From: UKL13-2 sp031430555
GTDB lineage: Bacteria > Pseudomonadota > Gammaproteobacteria > Burkholderiales > Usitatibacteraceae
Direction of reading: 5' to 3'
DNA: 64,000 nt
Assembly (NCBI GenBank): GCA_031430555.1
Contig: JANPBQ010000263.1
Span: 1 to 64,000, forward strand
The translations under genes and the position numbers were made by a program. Below, in pieces: positions 9,496-18,464 of the stretch. The notes beneath the pieces were generated by a model. It had not been told where the DNA came from, did not search any database, and saw nothing but the letters and a program-made list of their open reading frames with translations. The first letter of the stretch is position 1; each line of letters opens with the position of its first letter.

Positions 9496-9529
9496 ATTCG
9501 CCTCCATTCCAATGCGTCGGCGCGCACAC

Positions 9530-9586
9530 TCAGCGCCAAAAATGACAACGGCGGCCCGAAATGGTCGTCGGGGGCCGCCGCATCAT
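9530..9586 (-). CDS. Candidate arginine-rich leader peptide of argDFG
   Basis: Between the argD promoter and argD lies a short frame, ATG ATG CGG CGG to TGA, encoding MMRRPPTTISGRRCHFWR. Five of its 18 residues are arginine and two Arg-Arg pairs lie in the two arms of the hairpin at 9549-9580. This resembles amino-acid attenuation leaders, where ribosome stalling on the end-product codon changes terminator folding. Against it, I see no ribosome binding site, so translation would have to be nearly leaderless, and CGG/CGC codons are expected by chance in a GC-rich stem. It is a hypothesis only. Confidence 0.35.
   Translation of the reverse strand: MMRRPPTTISGRRCHFWR
9538..9580 (-). terminator. 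Hairpin with U-run in argD leader (possible attenuator)
   Basis: Arms CGGCGGCCC (9549-9557) and GGGCCGCCG (9572-9580) pair perfectly over nine bases around a 14-base loop. On the minus strand the stem is followed six bases later by five T residues (9542-9538). It therefore looks like an intrinsic terminator lying between the argD promoter and the argD start, the position of an attenuator. Confidence 0.6.
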
Positions 9587-9599
9587 GTCTATAGGCACA

Positions 9600-9628
9600 A
9601 ATATAGGCCAAACGACGTTGCAGTGCAA
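9600..9628 (-). promoter_or_regulatory. Putative sigma-70 promoter of argDFG
   Basis: On the minus strand TTGCAC (9628-9623) and TATATT (9605-9600) are separated by exactly 17 bases. They match the -35 and -10 consensus at four and five of six positions. A start near 9592 would give a leader of about 97 bases before argD. Confidence 0.6.
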
Positions 9629-9881
9629 CATCGCGGACGGCGGATAATCATGCGAAAAATCAATCAACGAATTGCCGCGCGCGGAATGCAAAGCGGGATT
9701 TTTGCGTGAAGATCGGCAATATTCTGACCAAATATTCGAACTGAGCATCGGCTGTGTCGATATAATTTCACTCTCGTCGATCGCTAGTTCCTTTCCCTTC
9801 AAGCGCACGAGCCGACGAGGATGAGCCGATTTATTGCCGCCACCGCGCGTGGCATTTTCGATACAACAATTTCGTCGCTCA

Positions 9882-10247
9882 ATGCGCTCACTTTCGCCCC
9901 CCGTCCATCCTCCCGCACCGCAGCGCATTGTCATCCAAGGCATGACCATAAGCGGTCGGGCGTTTCGCCCCAGCGATTGGGCGGAGCGGCTTTGCGGCAT
10001 CATGTCGACCTTCGGCGGCGACCATCAAATGCGCTATTCGCCGTATGTACGGCCAGTGTTGCTTGATGGGGTGCGTTGTGTGGTGGTCGCACTCACGTTG
10101 ATCGAAATTGAGCCCCGCGCGCACCGTTTCTTGCTCGATTTCGCGAAGGACAATGAATTGGTGGTCATCGATCCATCCCAGCCGGCATCGGAGGATTACT
10201 GCCCCGTGCCGGGCAGTGCGCTGGAACGAATCGTGGCCACCGGCTGA
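9882..10247 (+). CDS. DUF3579 family protein
   Basis: This protein (about 121 residues from the ATG at 9882) matches DUF3579: RIVIQGMTISGRAFRPSDWAERL in pieces, YSPYVRPVLLDGVRCVVV and FLLDFAKDNELVVID. DUF3579 is largely confined to Betaproteobacteria, typically next to arginine genes or rpsT, and has no known function. A TTG at 9834 would extend it by 16 residues; the ATG is preferred although its ribosome binding site is weak. It lies divergent from argDFG and convergent with rpsT. Confidence 0.85.
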   Translation: MRSLSPPVHPPAPQRIVIQGMTISGRAFRPSDWAERLCGIMSTFGGDHQMRYSPYVRPVLLDGVRCVVVALTLIEIEPRAHRFLLDFAKDNELVVIDPSQPASEDYCPVPGSALERIVATG

Positions 10248-10270
10248 GGGGATAACCGGACGCCACCCAA

Positions 10271-10334
10271 AAGAAAACCGCCAATCTTGATCTTTCGATC
10301 ACGCCCCGGAGAACTCCGGGACTCGATTGGCGGT
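10271..10334. terminator. Three-way-junction terminator between DUF3579 and rpsT
   Basis: Outer arms ACCGCCAATC (10277-10286) and GATTGGCGGT (10325-10334) pair perfectly. Inside them sit two hairpins: TGATC/GATCA (10288-10301), whose minus-strand loop is GAAA, a GNRA tetraloop, and CCCGGA/TCCGGG (10305-10320). On the minus strand the outer stem runs into TTTTCTTTT, so it should terminate rpsT; it may also stop DUF3579 transcription. Confidence 0.75.
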
Positions 10335-10383
10335 ATGTCGTAGGCGGGCAACTGCGTTGCCCTCTAGATCATGTACGGGTGAC

Positions 10384-10674
10384 TTACGCTTGCGCGGCGG
10401 TCTGGCCTTTGGAGCCGAGTGCTTTGATCGCAGCGGAAAGACGGCTCTTGTGACGAGCAGCCTTGTTTTTGTGAATGATGTTCTTGTCGGCGATCGAATC
10501 GATCGTGGACGTGGACGATTTGAAAACCGCCTCGGCTTTGACTTTGTCGCCGGCAGCGACGGCAGCGGCGACTTTCTTGATGGCCGTACGCAATTCGGTG
10601 CGCTGCGACATGTTATGCGCGCGCTGCTTGACTGCTTGACGGGCGCGTTTAGCTGCTTGTTTGGTATTTGCCAT
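10384..10674 (-). CDS. rpsT: 30S ribosomal protein S20
   Basis: The 96-residue basic protein starts MANTKQAAKRARQAVKQR and keeps the S20 pattern of long helices rich in Lys, Arg and Ala, with IHKNKAARHKSRL near the C-terminus. S20 binds 16S rRNA early in 30S assembly. The start at 10674 is set by the conserved MANTKQAAKR; the open frame runs further upstream without homology. It is divergent from murJ and followed by a strong structured terminator. Confidence 0.97.
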   Translation of the reverse strand: MANTKQAAKRARQAVKQRAHNMSQRTELRTAIKKVAAAVAAGDKVKAEAVFKSSTSTIDSIADKNIIHKNKAARHKSRLSAAIKALGSKGQTAAQA

Positions 10675-10813
10675 GATTTTTCCAGATTCTTGCAATGAAT
10701 TTTGCGCGAAGCCTTGTATTATAGCGCACCGCAATAAAAAAGCAAACCCGCTGATTTTGCAGGGCTTTTTGCCACGGGCCTGCCTCATACCCGCCTGTCA
10801 CCGCCGACCCAAC

Positions 10814-12364
10814 ATGAATTTGCTGAAAGCCGCCGCTTCCGTCTCCGCGATGACCTTGCTGTCGCGCGTGACGGGGCTCGCGCGCGAAATCATCGGCTTC
10901 AGCTTGTTCGGTGCCGGGGCCGCGATGGACGCGTTCCAGGTTGCATGGCGGATTCCCAATCTGCTTCGGCGTTTGTTCGCGGAAGGTGCGTTTTCGCAAG
11001 CGTTTGTCCCGGTTTTTGCCGATTTCAAAGCGAGAGGCAATGACGCCGACGTAAAACTGCTTGCAGATCGCATCGCGAGCCTGCTTACGATTGTCTTGTT
11101 CGTGGTGACCGTGATCGGCGTAGTCGCCGCGCCATTGCTGGTCTATCTGACCGCCTCTGGTTTTTCGGCCGATGCGGGCAAATTCGACCTGACCACGCAA
11201 ATGGTGCGGATCACCTTCCCGTACATTTTTTTCATTTCGCTGGTCGCCCTGTCGGCCGGCATTCTCAATAGTTACAGCGCCTTCAAAACGCCCGCGTTCA
11301 CACCGGTATTGCTGAATCTTTCGGTGATTGCGGCGGCGGTCTGGCTGGCACCGCAGGTGAATCCACCGATATTGGCATTGGCCATCGGCACCTTGATCGG
11401 CGGCGTCGTGCAACTGGCTTTTCAGATACCGGCTTTGCGCCGGATCGGCATGCTGCCGCGAATATCCTTTGCCGCATGGCGCTTTCGCAAAGACGAGGGT
11501 GTGGTGCGCATTTTGAAATTGATGGCACCGGCGATCCTCGGCGTATCGGTCGCTCAGATTTCCCTGCTGCTCAATACGCAAATTGCATCTTTCTTGCAGG
11601 ATGGTTCGGTCTCGTGGCTGACGGCGGCAGATCGACTGATGGAATTTCCGTCCGCGTTGCTCGGTGTTGCATTGGGCACGGTGCTGCTGCCGTCGTTGGT
11701 TCGCAGCCACGCCGCCGCCGATCCGCGGGAATTTTCGCGATTGCTGGATTGGGGACTCCGTCTCACACTGCTGCTGACGTTTCCCGCAGCACTGGGGTTG
11801 GCCCTGCTCGCGGCACCGTTGATTTCAACGCTTTTGCAACACGGCCATTTCACCGCAAATGATGTTTTGATGTCGCGCACCGCGCTCATCGCTTATTCGG
11901 TCGGGCTCACCGGAATCATTCTGATCAAAATATTGGCACCGGGATATTACGCACGGCAGAACGTGAAAACACCGGTGAAAATCGCGATCTTCACACTCGC
12001 CGTTACGCAGCTTTTCAACCTTATTTTCGTGCCGCTGTTTGCGCATGCAGGGCTGGCGCTCTCCATTGGCGTAGGCGCGACGGTTAATGCCGGTCTGCTG
12101 TTTTTTTTCATGCGCCGTGAGGGAATTTTCACGCCGGAACCCGGGTGGCTTGCGTATCTGCTTAAGTTGACGGTGGCGCTGTACCTGATGGGCGGCGCGC
12201 TGTGGTGGGTGGCGGGTGCGGAACGCGAATGGCTGGCACTGGGGACGGGTGCCAAGTGCGTTCGGCTCGCGTGGGTCATCACGGTCGGCGCGGCGGTGTA
12301 TTTCGCGTCACTTTGGGCAATGGGATTGCGCGCACGCGAATTTTTGAAGCGCGGCCAATCGTGA
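10814..12364 (+). CDS. murJ: Lipid II flippase MurJ (MviN)
   Basis: MurJ flips lipid II across the inner membrane for peptidoglycan synthesis. The 516-residue product begins MNLLKAAASVSAMTLLSRVTG and shows about 14 hydrophobic segments, with the family signature RVTGLAREIIGFSLFGAGAAMDAF in pieces and RRLFAEGAFSQAFVPVF. Length and start match the family. The stop overlaps the ribF GTG by GTGA, so the two are probably translationally coupled at the head of ribF-ileS-lspA. Confidence 0.96.
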   Translation: MNLLKAAASVSAMTLLSRVTGLAREIIGFSLFGAGAAMDAFQVAWRIPNLLRRLFAEGAFSQAFVPVFADFKARGNDADVKLLADRIASLLTIVLFVVTVIGVVAAPLLVYLTASGFSADAGKFDLTTQMVRITFPYIFFISLVALSAGILNSYSAFKTPAFTPVLLNLSVIAAAVWLAPQVNPPILALAIGTLIGGVVQLAFQIPALRRIGMLPRISFAAWRFRKDEGVVRILKLMAPAILGVSVAQISLLLNTQIASFLQDGSVSWLTAADRLMEFPSALLGVALGTVLLPSLVRSHAAADPREFSRLLDWGLRLTLLLTFPAALGLALLAAPLISTLLQHGHFTANDVLMSRTALIAYSVGLTGIILIKILAPGYYARQNVKTPVKIAIFTLAVTQLFNLIFVPLFAHAGLALSIGVGATVNAGLLFFFMRREGIFTPEPGWLAYLLKLTVALYLMGGALWWVAGAEREWLALGTGAKCVRLAWVITVGAAVYFASLWAMGLRAREFLKRGQS

Positions 12365-13362
12365 TCGGCTTCCGCTTGAATCGCGCGCTCGTCGCCGGGT
12401 CTCGGCCAATGGCGCTCGCGATCGGCAATTTTGACGGCATTCACCTTGGCCATCAGGCGATTCTCAATGCCGTTGTGACCGCCGCGCGCAACAACGACCT
12501 CACTCCTGCGGCGATGAGTTTCGAGCCAATGCCGCGTGAGTTTTTCGCGCGGTTGAAAAACGATGTGACTTCTGCGCCACCGAGATTGATGAGCGTCACC
12601 GAGAAGTTGGCCGCATTCGTCGTCGCCGGTATCCAGTGCGCATTCGTTCCGCGATTCGACGCGGCATTCGCCGGGCAATCGCCCGAACAATTCGTCGACG
12701 CATTGACCCGCATGAACGTCCGCTGGCTTATCGTCGGCGATGATTTCCGGTTTGGCGCCAAACGCGGTGGCGATGTCGCGATGCTGCGCGCCGCCGGCCA
12801 CGCGCATGGCTTTCACGTCGAAACCATGAATGACGTTTTCGCCAACCAGGTGCGGGTCTCTTCCACTGCGGTTCGCGAAGCACTTGCGCGGGGCGATCTC
12901 GATTCCGCGCGGCGCATGCTCGGTGCGCCCTACAAAATCGTTGGTCGCGTGATTCATGGCAAACGACTCGGGCGCACGTTGGGATTTCCGACCGCGAATG
13001 TGTCGTTGGGCGCATCGGCGCGCCGGCAAAGGCCGGCGTTGGGGGGCGTGTTTGCGGTAAAATGCCGACTAGTAACTCGCGGGCTCGAGGGAGTGGCGGG
13101 CAAGTCTGGAATGATCCTCAATGGGGTCGCCAATCTTGGTACCAATCCGGTGGTTTCATCTGAAAACCACCGCCATTTGGAAGTCTTCCTCTTCGATTTC
13201 TCAGGCGATCTTTACGGCCAACGGCTGGAAGTCGCCTTCATCGAAAAAATCCGCGATGAACTGAAGTTTGCGAGCCTCGATGCGCTCGTCGTGCAAATGC
13301 ATGATGACGCGCGAAGAGCGAAAAACATTTTGCGGATGATGGATGATGGATCAAAAAGTTGA
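12361..13362 (+). CDS. ribF: Bifunctional riboflavin kinase / FAD synthetase
   Basis: RibF phosphorylates riboflavin to FMN and adenylates FMN to FAD. From the GTG at 12361 the protein has 333 residues. The adenylyltransferase nucleotide motif IGNFDGIHLGH is at residues 21-31, and the kinase signature GRTLGFPTANV follows HGKRLGRT around residue 205. The GTG is preferred because it overlaps the murJ stop and places the motif at the usual distance. The end overlaps the start of ileS by 20 bp, a coupled arrangement widespread in Proteobacteria. Confidence 0.95.
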   Translation: MIGFRLNRALVAGSRPMALAIGNFDGIHLGHQAILNAVVTAARNNDLTPAAMSFEPMPREFFARLKNDVTSAPPRLMSVTEKLAAFVVAGIQCAFVPRFDAAFAGQSPEQFVDALTRMNVRWLIVGDDFRFGAKRGGDVAMLRAAGHAHGFHVETMNDVFANQVRVSSTAVREALARGDLDSARRMLGAPYKIVGRVIHGKRLGRTLGFPTANVSLGASARRQRPALGGVFAVKCRLVTRGLEGVAGKSGMILNGVANLGTNPVVSSENHRHLEVFLFDFSGDLYGQRLEVAFIEKIRDELKFASLDALVVQMHDDARRAKNILRMMDDGSKS

Positions 13363-16180
13363 CTACAAGAAAACGCTAAACCTCCCCGATACGCCGTTCC
13401 CGATGCGCGGCGATCTCGCAAAACGCGAGCCGGTTTGGGTCGCGGAATGGCACCAGCGAAAGCTCTACGACAAGATTCGCGCGGCCTCGAAAGGCAAGCC
13501 GAAATTTATCCTTCACGACGGCCCGCCTTATGCGAACGCGGCGATTCACATCGGCCACGCGGTTAACAAGATTCTGAAAGACATCGTCGTCAAATCGAAG
13601 CAAATGGCCGGCTTTGACGCGGCGTACGTTCCCGGATGGGATTGCCACGGCATGCCGATCGAGATCTTCGTCGAGAAGCAGCACGGCAAAAATTTGCCCA
13701 CCGAAAAACTCATGACACTCGCGCGCGCGCATGCCGAATCGCAAGTCGAATTGCAGATGGCCGATTTCATTCGCCTTGGTGTGCTGGGCGATTGGGATCA
13801 TCCCTACAAGACCATGAATTTCGGCACCGAAGCGGCGGAAATTCGCACCCTGGGCACAATGTTTGAACGCGGCTTCGTTTATCGCGGATTGAAGCCAGTG
13901 AATTGGTGTTTCGACTGCCAATCGGCGCTCGCGGAAGCGGAAGTGGAGTATGAAGAAAAAACGTCGATCACTATCGATGTCGGGTTTCCGATTGTGGATA
14001 GCGAGCGGGAAAAATTGGCGAAGGCGTTCGGATTGAATGCATTGCCCGAAGGCCCGGTATATGCGGTGATCTGGACGACAACGCCCTGGACGATTCCCGC
14101 CAATCAGGCGTTGAATGTGCATCCGGAATTTGAGTACGCGTTGGTTGAAACGCCTCGCGGCACGTTGGTACTCGCGTCGGCGCGCGTGAGCACATGTCTT
14201 GAGACCTATGGCTTGACGGGAAAAACTATTGCCACCGCCAACGGCCAGGCAATGGAACGGATCGAATTCAAGCACCCGTTCTATGATCGCGTGTCTCCCG
14301 TTTTTCTGGGCGACTACGTCACCCTCGATACCGGCACGGGCATTGTTCATTCTTCGCCCGCTTATGGCGTGGACGATTTCGCATCATGCAAACGCTATGG
14401 CATGACCAATGATGAAATTCTCAACCCGGTGATGGGCAATGGTCAATACGCGGTGTCGTTGCCGCTGTTCGGCGGAATGAATATCTGGAAAGCGCAACCG
14501 GAAATTGTCAAAGCAATCGACGCGGCGGGCTGCCTGTTTCATCAGAATCCGAAATATCAGCACCCATATCCGCATTGCTGGCGCCACAAAACGCCCACCG
14601 TTTTCCGCGCGACCTCGCAGTGGTTCATCGGCATGGATATCAAGGGCAATGGCGACGACATGACCTTGCGCGAACTGGCCTTGGCGGCGATCGATGCGAC
14701 GGCTTTTTTCCCCGATTGGGGCAAGGCGCGTTTGCACGGCATGATCAAAAACCGTCCCGACTGGTGCATCTCTCGTCAGCGGAAATGGGGCACGCCGATT
14801 CCGTTTTTCCTGCACAAGGAAACGCAGCAGCCGCATCCCCGAACGCTTGAATTGCTGGGCAAAGTTGCCGACCGAGTGGAACAAGAAGGCATCGAAGTGT
14901 GGCAGCGCATCACTGCCGAAGAACTGCTCGGTGCCGACGCGCATAACTACGACAAGAGCAATGACACGCTCGATGTCTGGCTCGATTCCGGAGCCACCTT
15001 CAATACCGTTCTGGCCACCACACCTTCGTTGGCGCTGCCTGATACCGATGGCAAACCGGGGCAGGCGGACATGTATCTGGAAGGCTCGGATCAGCATCGC
15101 GGCTGGTTTCATTCATCGTTGCTGGTGTCGTGCGCGATCAATGGCCGCGCCCCGTACAAGAATTTGTTGACGCACGGTTTCACGGTCGATGGGCAAGGGC
15201 GGAAAATGTCCAAGTCATTGGGCAACACCGTGGTGCCGCAGAAAGTATCGGATGCGCTCGGCGCGGAAATTCTGCGCATGTGGACGGGCCTAAGTGACTA
15301 TTCCGGCGAGCAATCGATTTCCGACGAAATTCTGAAGCGGGTCGTTGAAAGCTACCGCCGCATCCGCAATACATTGCGATTCCTATTGGCGAACACGGCC
15401 GATTTCGATTTCGCGCAGGATGCGTTGCCAGTCGAGGAATGGCTGGAGATTGATCGCTACGCGCTGGCGCTCACGTCGGAGTTGCAGACCAAGGTGCTCG
15501 CGCACTTCGCCAAATTCGAATTCCAGCCGGCCATGCAGGCGATACAAAATTTTTGCTCCGAGGACCTGGGTGGCTTTTATCTCGATATTCTCAAAGATCG
15601 ACTCTATACGACGCACGCAAAGTCCCGGCCCCGGCGCGGCGCGCAAACCGCGCTGCATCACATCCTGCACGCATTGACGCGGTTGATTGCGCCAGTGCTT
15701 TCTTTCACGGCTGAGGAAATCTGGGCGATGCTTCACAATGATGTCGATGAAAGTGTATTCCTTCATCAATATCACCGATTGCCCGATGTCGCGGGCGCGG
15801 CGGAACTTGTTGATAGGTGGTCGGATATTCGAGCATTGCGCGGCGAAGTAATGAAGAAAATCGAAGAACAGCGCGCCGCAGGATTGATTGGCTCTTCGCT
15901 TCAGGCGGAAATCCGAGCCAGCGTCAGCATGAAGAATAAAGCGTTGCTGAATTCATTGAAAGACGATTTGCGTTTTGTGATGATCACATCGGCCGCCTTG
16001 GTCAACGAAGAAACTGACGAAAGCAAGAATGAAATCGTGGTGACTCCCAGCCCGTATCCAAAATGTGAACGCTGCTGGCACTACCGCGCGGATGTCGGAT
16101 CGGACACCGCTCACGCGACAATCTGTGCCCGCTGCGTAAGCAATCTCTTTGGCGACGGTGAGACGCGGTTCTATGCATAA
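13343..16180 (+). CDS. ileS: Isoleucyl-tRNA synthetase
   Basis: This class I aminoacyl-tRNA synthetase (945 residues) charges tRNA-Ile and edits mischarged valine. The HIGH motif is HIGH itself at residues 69-72, KMSKS is at 621-625, and the editing domain between them carries TTTPWTIPANQA. A C-terminal zinc knuckle CERCWHY, starting at Cys908 and completed by CARC, is typical of the bacterial type. It overlaps both ribF upstream and lspA downstream, so the operon is tightly packed. Confidence 0.98.
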   Translation: MMDQKVDYKKTLNLPDTPFPMRGDLAKREPVWVAEWHQRKLYDKIRAASKGKPKFILHDGPPYANAAIHIGHAVNKILKDIVVKSKQMAGFDAAYVPGWDCHGMPIEIFVEKQHGKNLPTEKLMTLARAHAESQVELQMADFIRLGVLGDWDHPYKTMNFGTEAAEIRTLGTMFERGFVYRGLKPVNWCFDCQSALAEAEVEYEEKTSITIDVGFPIVDSEREKLAKAFGLNALPEGPVYAVIWTTTPWTIPANQALNVHPEFEYALVETPRGTLVLASARVSTCLETYGLTGKTIATANGQAMERIEFKHPFYDRVSPVFLGDYVTLDTGTGIVHSSPAYGVDDFASCKRYGMTNDEILNPVMGNGQYAVSLPLFGGMNIWKAQPEIVKAIDAAGCLFHQNPKYQHPYPHCWRHKTPTVFRATSQWFIGMDIKGNGDDMTLRELALAAIDATAFFPDWGKARLHGMIKNRPDWCISRQRKWGTPIPFFLHKETQQPHPRTLELLGKVADRVEQEGIEVWQRITAEELLGADAHNYDKSNDTLDVWLDSGATFNTVLATTPSLALPDTDGKPGQADMYLEGSDQHRGWFHSSLLVSCAINGRAPYKNLLTHGFTVDGQGRKMSKSLGNTVVPQKVSDALGAEILRMWTGLSDYSGEQSISDEILKRVVESYRRIRNTLRFLLANTADFDFAQDALPVEEWLEIDRYALALTSELQTKVLAHFAKFEFQPAMQAIQNFCSEDLGGFYLDILKDRLYTTHAKSRPRRGAQTALHHILHALTRLIAPVLSFTAEEIWAMLHNDVDESVFLHQYHRLPDVAGAAELVDRWSDIRALRGEVMKKIEEQRAAGLIGSSLQAEIRASVSMKNKALLNSLKDDLRFVMITSAALVNEETDESKNEIVVTPSPYPKCERCWHYRADVGSDTAHATICARCVSNLFGDGETRFYA

Positions 16181-16700
16181 CGAAGACATGAAACACCATT
16201 GGATGCATTGGCTTTGGATCAGCCTCGTTGTCGTCATTCTCGACCAGGCGACCAAATTCGCCATTGCCGCCAATTTTCAGTACGGCGAATCCAAGTACAT
16301 TTTTTCCTGGTTCAATCTGGTGCTGGCCTATAACAAAGGTGCCGCATTCAGCTTTCTCGCCGATGCCGGCGGTTGGCAGCGCGGATTCTTTATCGTGTTG
16401 ACGCTCGCCATTTCCTCCGTACTTATTTGGATGTTGCGCAACAATCGGGGCAATCGCCTTTTGTCGATTGCATTGGCGTTGGTAATCGGTGGCGCGTTCG
16501 GCAATTTGTATGACCGTGTCGCGTACGGACACGTGGTGGATTTCATTCAGTGGCATGTCGCCGGGTATTATTGGCCCGCGTTCAATGTCGCTGACTCGTG
16601 CATTTGCATCGGCGCGGGGCTGCTGATTTTCGACTCGTTTCGCACGCCAAGTGATTCGACGGCGACGAGGGTATCGGCTTCCAAGAAAACTGGCGCTTGA
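16173..16700 (+). CDS. lspA: Lipoprotein signal peptidase
   Basis: LspA removes the signal peptide from prolipoproteins in the inner membrane. The 175-residue product has four hydrophobic segments and both catalytic aspartate regions, GAFGNLYDRV and FNVADSCI. The ATG at 16173 overlaps the ileS stop; an ATG at 16188 is also possible. In many Proteobacteria fkpB/slpA and ispH follow directly, but here an insertion sequence and foldback repeats lie between lspA and ispH, and no fkpB is seen. Confidence 0.95.
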   Translation: MHNEDMKHHWMHWLWISLVVVILDQATKFAIAANFQYGESKYIFSWFNLVLAYNKGAAFSFLADAGGWQRGFFIVLTLAISSVLIWMLRNNRGNRLLSIALALVIGGAFGNLYDRVAYGHVVDFIQWHVAGYYWPAFNVADSCICIGAGLLIFDSFRTPSDSTATRVSASKKTGA

Positions 16701-16810
16701 GCAAATCGGCATTCACCATTGTTCGCAAGATTGCTCTTTCCAAATTTCGGCGGGCAAAATGCACGTCATCCACCATCCCTCAGCCTGAGTACTTCTATAA
16801 TCCACTTAGC

Positions 16811-18292
16811 TTAGTCTTACTGTGTTACTAAATTATCCCTTCGCATCCCGCAGCAAGGACATCGCGGCAGGCGGGCGATCAGCGCGGCGGCGAGTTCGAG
16901 GCGGAGCGTGGTGATCGAATCCGGGACGTGTCTCTGGCCGCGCAGGGGAGCCGCGCGGGCGGAAGTCTCCGGGTACGGCAGCGATTTGGCCAGGAAACGA
17001 ATGTCGCAGCGTTTTTTTTGGATGCGCGAGGCGCTCGGCGAGCAGAAAGCCGTAGGCCGCGATGCAGAGCGTGGCGTGGTGATGGAAACCGCGCCAGCCG
17101 CGCCCTTCAAAGTGATCGAGCCCGAACTCCTGCTTGAGTTCCTGATAGTCGCGCTCGATGCGCCAGCGCAGCTTCGCCACCCGCACCAACTCCTTCATCG
17201 GCGTACGCGCCGGCAGCGTCGACAGAAAGTACTTGGTCGGCTCCGCCGCGCCTTTCGGCCATTCGATGAGCAGCCATTCCTCCGCGCGCAATTCGCTCCG
17301 CCAGTGGTCGCGGTACGCGCAGCGCACGCGCACAGCGGCAAAGCGCGAACTCAACGCCTGATTCGTGCCCTCCCGCCAGGTGACATTTTTCCATTGTTGG
17401 GCGGGGAGCGTCAGCGCCAGCGCCTTGACCGACACCGGTTGGTGTTGCGCGTCGCGCCGCAGCAACGAGGGCTTGCGTCCCCGACCGGACCAGCGGGCCG
17501 GCGGCAGGGGAGCGCTGCCTTCGGGCCACACGCTGACCGCTTTCGTCACGCCGACGACATAGGGCAGTTGGCGCGCGCTGAGTTGATCCCGAAAGGCGGT
17601 GTCGATGCCGTAACCGGCGTCGGCGATGACGGTGGCCGAACCGGCTCCCGCTTGTCGCGCCTGATCAATCAGTTGCAACGCGATCTGCGGCTTGGTTGCA
17701 AATGCGATGGCGTCCGGGACTTTGACTTGCCGGCGTCGCGTCATATCCCCGCTCCAGTCCTTCGGCAAGTAAAGCTGCCAACCGACCGGCACGCTGTAGT
17801 GTTCGTTGGCCAGCGACAGGCTCACCGCCACTTGGCAGTTGTCCTGCTTGCCCAACTGTCCGCAATATTGCCGTGCCACCCCCACCGAGTGGTTGCCCTT
17901 CTTGGGAAAGCCGGTGTCGTCGATGATCAGCACCTCGGGGGCACCGACGCGTTTGCCGACCGCGCCGAGCACGTGCTCCCGCACCGCGCCCAGCACCGCC
18001 GCGTCCGACCAGGCGGCATCGGCGACAAAATGATGCAGTCGCTGATGCGCCGAGCAAACCGACTTCGGCGCGATCCGCGCCGCCATCGGCTCGACGCTCT
18101 TGCGCTCGCCCGGCAGCATCAATCCGGCGCAGTAGCCGCGAAACGGTTCCACTCGATCCGCATGCCCAAGCTGACCCGCAATCATCGACACGTACTCCTC
18201 GAACCTTTCCATTCTCGCGTCCATCTTCGCCTTGACAGGTTGGTTGAAGATGCGCGCATAATAGCTTGTTTTTTATAACACAGTAAGATTAG
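16811..18292. mobile_element. IS701-like insertion sequence with 4-bp target duplication
   Basis: The element spans about 16815-18288. Its ends carry a 13-bp perfect inverted repeat, TCTTACTGTGTTA (16815-16827) and TAACACAGTAAGA (18276-18288), with weaker similarity beyond. TTAG flanks both ends (16811-16814 and 18289-18292), the 4-bp duplication expected for IS701-family elements. It encodes one transposase on the minus strand, whose stop in the downstream frame falls inside the left inverted repeat. Confidence 0.88.
16817..18224 (-). CDS. IS701-family DDE transposase, frameshifted at a T8/A8 run
   Basis: The main frame from the ATG at 18224 encodes a transposase with LIIDDTGFPKKG (first Asp of the DDE triad), VIADAGYG (second Asp) and LRWRIERDYQELKQEFGLDHFEGR (Glu region) in pieces. 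After AERLAHPKK the frame changes character and runs on to 16833 with unrelated residues. The expected C-terminus, RGQRHVPDSITTLRLELA and LPRCPCCGMRRD, is encoded in a second frame ending at 16817. The switch lies at an eight-A run in the coding strand (17019-17012) and needs a +1 shift or loss of one A. It is either an inactivating indel, a sequencing error or slippage. Confidence 0.85.
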
Positions 18293-18327
18293 TTTAGTGA
18301 TTCCCCTGAAAGCCGGGTTTGGCCGTT

Positions 18328-18460
18328 GAATAGAAGTCTCCAGTGGAATTTTCTGTTTACCCTGTCATTCTCGCGAACGCGGGAATCCATTTTTTGTAAA
18401 CACCTGAGTGGCAACGAAAAATGGATCCCCGCGTTCGCGAGGATGACAAGAATTGAGGGC
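18328..18460. repeat. Foldback repeat A
   Basis: Two 32-base arms (18363-18394 and 18417-18448) are inverted copies with two mismatches, each containing CTCGCGAACGCGGG and ending in ATCCATTTTT. Left of it, AATAGAAGTCTCCAGTGG (from 18329) resembles the outer arms of repeat C. It lies just outside the insertion sequence. Confidence 0.8.
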
Positions 18461-18464
18461 AAAT

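Noticed and set aside
16908..18278. Long plus-strand frame of 456 codons opposite the transposase
   Set aside because: It is arginine- and histidine-rich without domain features, an antisense shadow of a GC-rich transposase gene.
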